8,263 nucleotides of DNA from CAUPWF01 sp964369425 (lineage in GTDB: Bacteria; Bacillota; Clostridia; Lachnospirales; Lachnospiraceae): assembly GCA_964369425.1 (NCBI GenBank), contig CAYJGW010000078.1, positions 1 to 8,263 on the forward strand, in the 5' to 3' direction. The notes beneath the pieces were generated by a model. The model did no database searches. It was not told the origin of the DNA and was given only the letters and a program-made list of their open reading frames with translations. Position numbers and translations under genes: made by a program. Shown one piece after another: positions 6,304-8,263 of the stretch; the first letter of the stretch is position 1, and each line of letters starts with the position of its first letter.

Positions 6304-7283
6304 CTATTACTCCTCTTTTGTCTTGTTGGTTTTTTTTCATATTCCTCATAAGCTTTTACAATCTTTTGCACTAACGGATGCCTTACAACATCTTTGCTAG
6401 AAAGATTGCAAAACTCAATTCCATCTACATTTCGTAAAACTCTAGTTGCAACATCTAGTCCTGAGGTAACTCCTTGTGCAAGATCTTTTTGGGTACCATC
6501 TCCAGTGACCACAACTTTCGATCCAAATCCAATCCTTGTGAGAAACATTTTCATCTGTGACGCAGTTGTATTTTGTGCCTCATCAAGTATGATGAATGCA
6601 TTGTCTAATGTACGTCCTCTCATATAAGCCAGTGGAGCCACTTCAATTAGTCCCTTTTCCGTATTCTTTATAAAACTCTCAGCTCCCATAATCTCATAGA
6701 GCGCATCGTACAATGGGCGAAGATATGGGTCTATTTTACTCTGCAAATCCCCTGGCAAAAAACCTAATTTTTCACCTGCTTCTATCGCAGGTCTGGTCAA
6801 AATAATACGATTTACCTCATTACGTTTAAAGGCAGTGATTGCCATAGCCATAGCTAAGTAGGTCTTTCCTGTTCCTGCTGGTCCTACTCCAAACACAATC
6901 ATTTGATTTCGGATGGCATCTACATACTTTTTTTGCCCAAGGGTTTTTGGCTTAATAGGTTTCCCGCCAAGAGTATGACAAATCAATTCTTTGTCAATCT
7001 CCACAATTTGTTCTTCCTTGTCTTCAAACACAAGAGAAATTGCATAATCTACATTTTGCTCGTGAATAGTGTTTCCTCTTTTTGATAACTCTAACAATTG
7101 CAAAAGAACACGCCTTCCTTTATCAACATTTTTTTCTCCACCCACTAATTTCACATAGTGTTCTCTTGCAATAATAGTAATTTGAAGGTTTCGTTCTATT
7201 TTCTTTACAAAGGTATCGAATTGACCAAATATATTCATTTGATGTGAAACTGGTATTTCAACTGTTACTTCTAGTATATTCAT
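6300..7283 (-). CDS. phoH: PhoH-family ATPase (PhoH/YbeZ-like)
   Basis: This is a cytosolic P-loop ATPase of the PhoH family, linked to RNA metabolism and usually encoded beside ybeY. The 327 residues show an N-terminal region with a KH-like fold (about 1-80) followed by the PhoH ATPase domain. Walker A is GPAGTGKT at 134-141. ILTRPAIEAGEKLGFLPGDL (161-180) is the hallmark family block. Walker B is FIILDEAQN at 230-238, with Asp234 and Glu235. The sensor-like stretch VVVTGDGTQKDL at 257-268 shows Gly and Lys where TGDxTQID is common in other phyla. A basic tail (KKPTRQKRSNR) ends the protein. Both ends overlap neighbours by ATGA (yqfD stop/phoH start and phoH stop/ybeY start), so the three genes form one translationally coupled unit. 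Confidence 0.96.
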   Translation of the reverse strand: MNILEVTVEIPVSHQMNIFGQFDTFVKKIERNLQITIIAREHYVKLVGGEKNVDKGRRVLLQLLELSKRGNTIHEQNVDYAISLVFEDKEEQIVEIDKELICHTLGGKPIKPKTLGQKKYVDAIRNQMIVFGVGPAGTGKTYLAMAMAITAFKRNEVNRIILTRPAIEAGEKLGFLPGDLQSKIDPYLRPLYDALYEIMGAESFIKNTEKGLIEVAPLAYMRGRTLDNAFIILDEAQNTTASQMKMFLTRIGFGSKVVVTGDGTQKDLAQGVTSGLDVATRVLRNVDGIEFCNLSSKDVVRHPLVQKIVKAYEEYEKKPTRQKRSNR

Positions 7284-8263
7284 TCTTCTAACGCTTCCTC
7301 TTCCTCGATTTCTATATCTACTACTTCCGTTCGCTTTCTTTCATTACTTCGTGCATTCAAAAGTAGATTACCACTTGCGATTGCAAACTCATCGTCTATA
7401 GCTATTTTAACATTATTTTCAATAATATCTACCTTTTTTTCTTCTAAATCATCACAAAAAACATAAAATTCTTTACTTAATAGTTCTTGAACCTCAAGTT
7501 TTGAATACTTTTCATCTATTTCCTTATAGTAATTATAAGAAATCGTACCAATAATTAGAGAAAAATTTAATTGCTGACTTGGATGCAAATCATACGATGA
7601 TATTCTATAATCATATTTACTATTCCCTTTTGGATTTGCTACTGGCCAAAAAATATAATGATTGATTTTAATATACGGAAATATGCGGTTACTATCATAA
7701 ATCTTTTTCTTATATTGGAGATCTATCGTCTCTTCGTAATAGTATTCATATGTAAGACTTATATCTGCATCTGCATTTACGTATTCGTAACGTATCACTT
7801 CTTTACTATCATTTAAAATAGGAATTCTGCCGCTGACTAAAACATCACCTTTTTTTACTGTATCACCTATATGAACTACAGGTACTCCACTCCTTGTAAC
7901 GATAGATTGTATCACACCATCTTCAGTTGCTACAATATCCATCCCTATATTATCCGCTTCATTTGCTACATCCTCATACAAATGCTCATTTTCTTTGATT
8001 TCTATCCTTAAATTCGTCCCATCTATATGAGCAGACACCCATATTATTTGATTATATTCCTTCCTAATATCACTAACAATTTGAGCACAATCTACATTTT
8101 CTTTAGCCATTCCACGATAGACTCCATCTTCGTTAAGGTATTCCATTAGCAACTCTGAAGTATAGTAACTGTTTCCCTCGATACTAATGTTCCAAATATA
8201 TTGAGAGAGAAATACAATCGTTAAAATCGAAAGCAAAAGCCCACTCCAAAACACTTTGCGCTG
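7280..8263 (-). CDS. yqfD: Sporulation protein YqfD (N-terminus beyond the right edge)
   Basis: YqfD is a membrane protein conserved in endospore formers; in B. subtilis it is part of the mother-cell sigma-E programme and is encoded just before phoH, as here. Its biochemical role is not established. About 327 codons are visible of a protein usually near 390-400 residues, so roughly the first 70 are missing. The frame is open to the window edge (Gln-Arg-Lys before the GTG-encoded Val at 8254), so the GTG at 8254-8252 is an internal Val and not the start. The visible part opens with a membrane helix (VFWSGLLLSILTIVFLSQYIW) followed by NISIEGN. The family block VATEDGVIQSIVTRSGVPV, then HIGDTVKKGDVLVSG, lies about 110-145 residues in. 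The protein ends in an acidic tail (IEIEEEEALEE) whose GAGGAAGAGGAAG coding sequence may double as the phoH ribosome site. Its stop overlaps the phoH start by ATGA. Confidence 0.93.
   Translation of the reverse strand, partial: QRKVFWSGLLLSILTIVFLSQYIWNISIEGNSYYTSELLMEYLNEDGVYRGMAKENVDCAQIVSDIRKEYNQIIWVSAHIDGTNLRIEIKENEHLYEDVANEADNIGMDIVATEDGVIQSIVTRSGVPVVHIGDTVKKGDVLVSGRIPILNDSKEVIRYEYVNADADISLTYEYYYEETIDLQYKKKIYDSNRIFPYIKINHYIFWPVANPKGNSKYDYRISSYDLHPSQQLNFSLIIGTISYNYYKEIDEKYSKLEVQELLSKEFYVFCDDLEEKKVDIIENNVKIAIDDEFAIASGNLLLNARSNERKRTEVVDIEIEEEEALEE

Noticed and set aside
6394..7085. Plus-strand open frames opposite phoH
   Set aside because: They are antisense to the conserved PhoH ATPase frame and look like shadows.
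8252..8254. GTG as the start of yqfD
   Set aside because: The frame stays open through the window edge and the following sequence is a mid-protein membrane helix of YqfD, so this GTG encodes an internal Val.
1..8263. tRNA or rRNA genes, CRISPR array, insertion sequence, phage or defence genes
   Set aside because: No spaced direct repeats, transposase, integrase or structural-RNA signatures were seen on either strand. Nearly all sequence is accounted for by conserved chromosomal genes, and no gap exceeds about 90 bases.

Overview
The window is a compact, AT-rich, entirely co-oriented stretch of minus-strand genes from a low-GC, endospore-forming Firmicute. The protein families and their order (YqfD, PhoH, YbeY, SpoVB/YtgP-type flippase, BofC-like protein, DUF896, 5-FCL, DUF4250, MiaB, MutS) look most like a Clostridia of the Lachnospiraceae type. 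I infer this from family and sequence style, not from a database match. No mobile element, CRISPR array, RNA gene or defence system is visible; this looks like core chromosome.

Reading in the direction of transcription (high to low coordinates): yqfD enters truncated from the right edge. It is joined to phoH and then ybeY by two 4-base ATGA stop/start overlaps, and a 551-residue MOP-superfamily flippase follows after 25 bases. This first block combines sporulation genes (yqfD, spoVB-like) with ribosome/RNA-maturation genes (phoH, ybeY). An 85-base gap (4043-4127) then leads into a small membrane-anchored BofC-like gene. The gap holds a possible forespore (sigma-G-like) promoter and one arm of a perfect 14-bp inverted repeat that brackets the start codon. 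A 63-base gap (3605-3667) with a possible sigma-A-type promoter starts the second tight block: DUF896 (GTG start), 5-formyltetrahydrofolate cyclo-ligase (23-nt overlap), a DUF4250 small gene (8-nt overlap), miaB and mutS (GTG start, running off the left edge).

The second block groups housekeeping functions: one-carbon metabolism, tRNA thiomethylation and mismatch repair. The most notable anomaly is the DUF4250 gene, which is missed when only longer reading frames are considered. Its conserved C-terminus lies in a different frame from its N-terminus, and the switch is at a run of six A's. That means a real frameshift, a sequencing homopolymer error, or slippage. The second point of interest is the inverted repeat around the BofC-like start. 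Apart from these, the region looks ordinary, and I do not see evidence for a novel multi-gene system.
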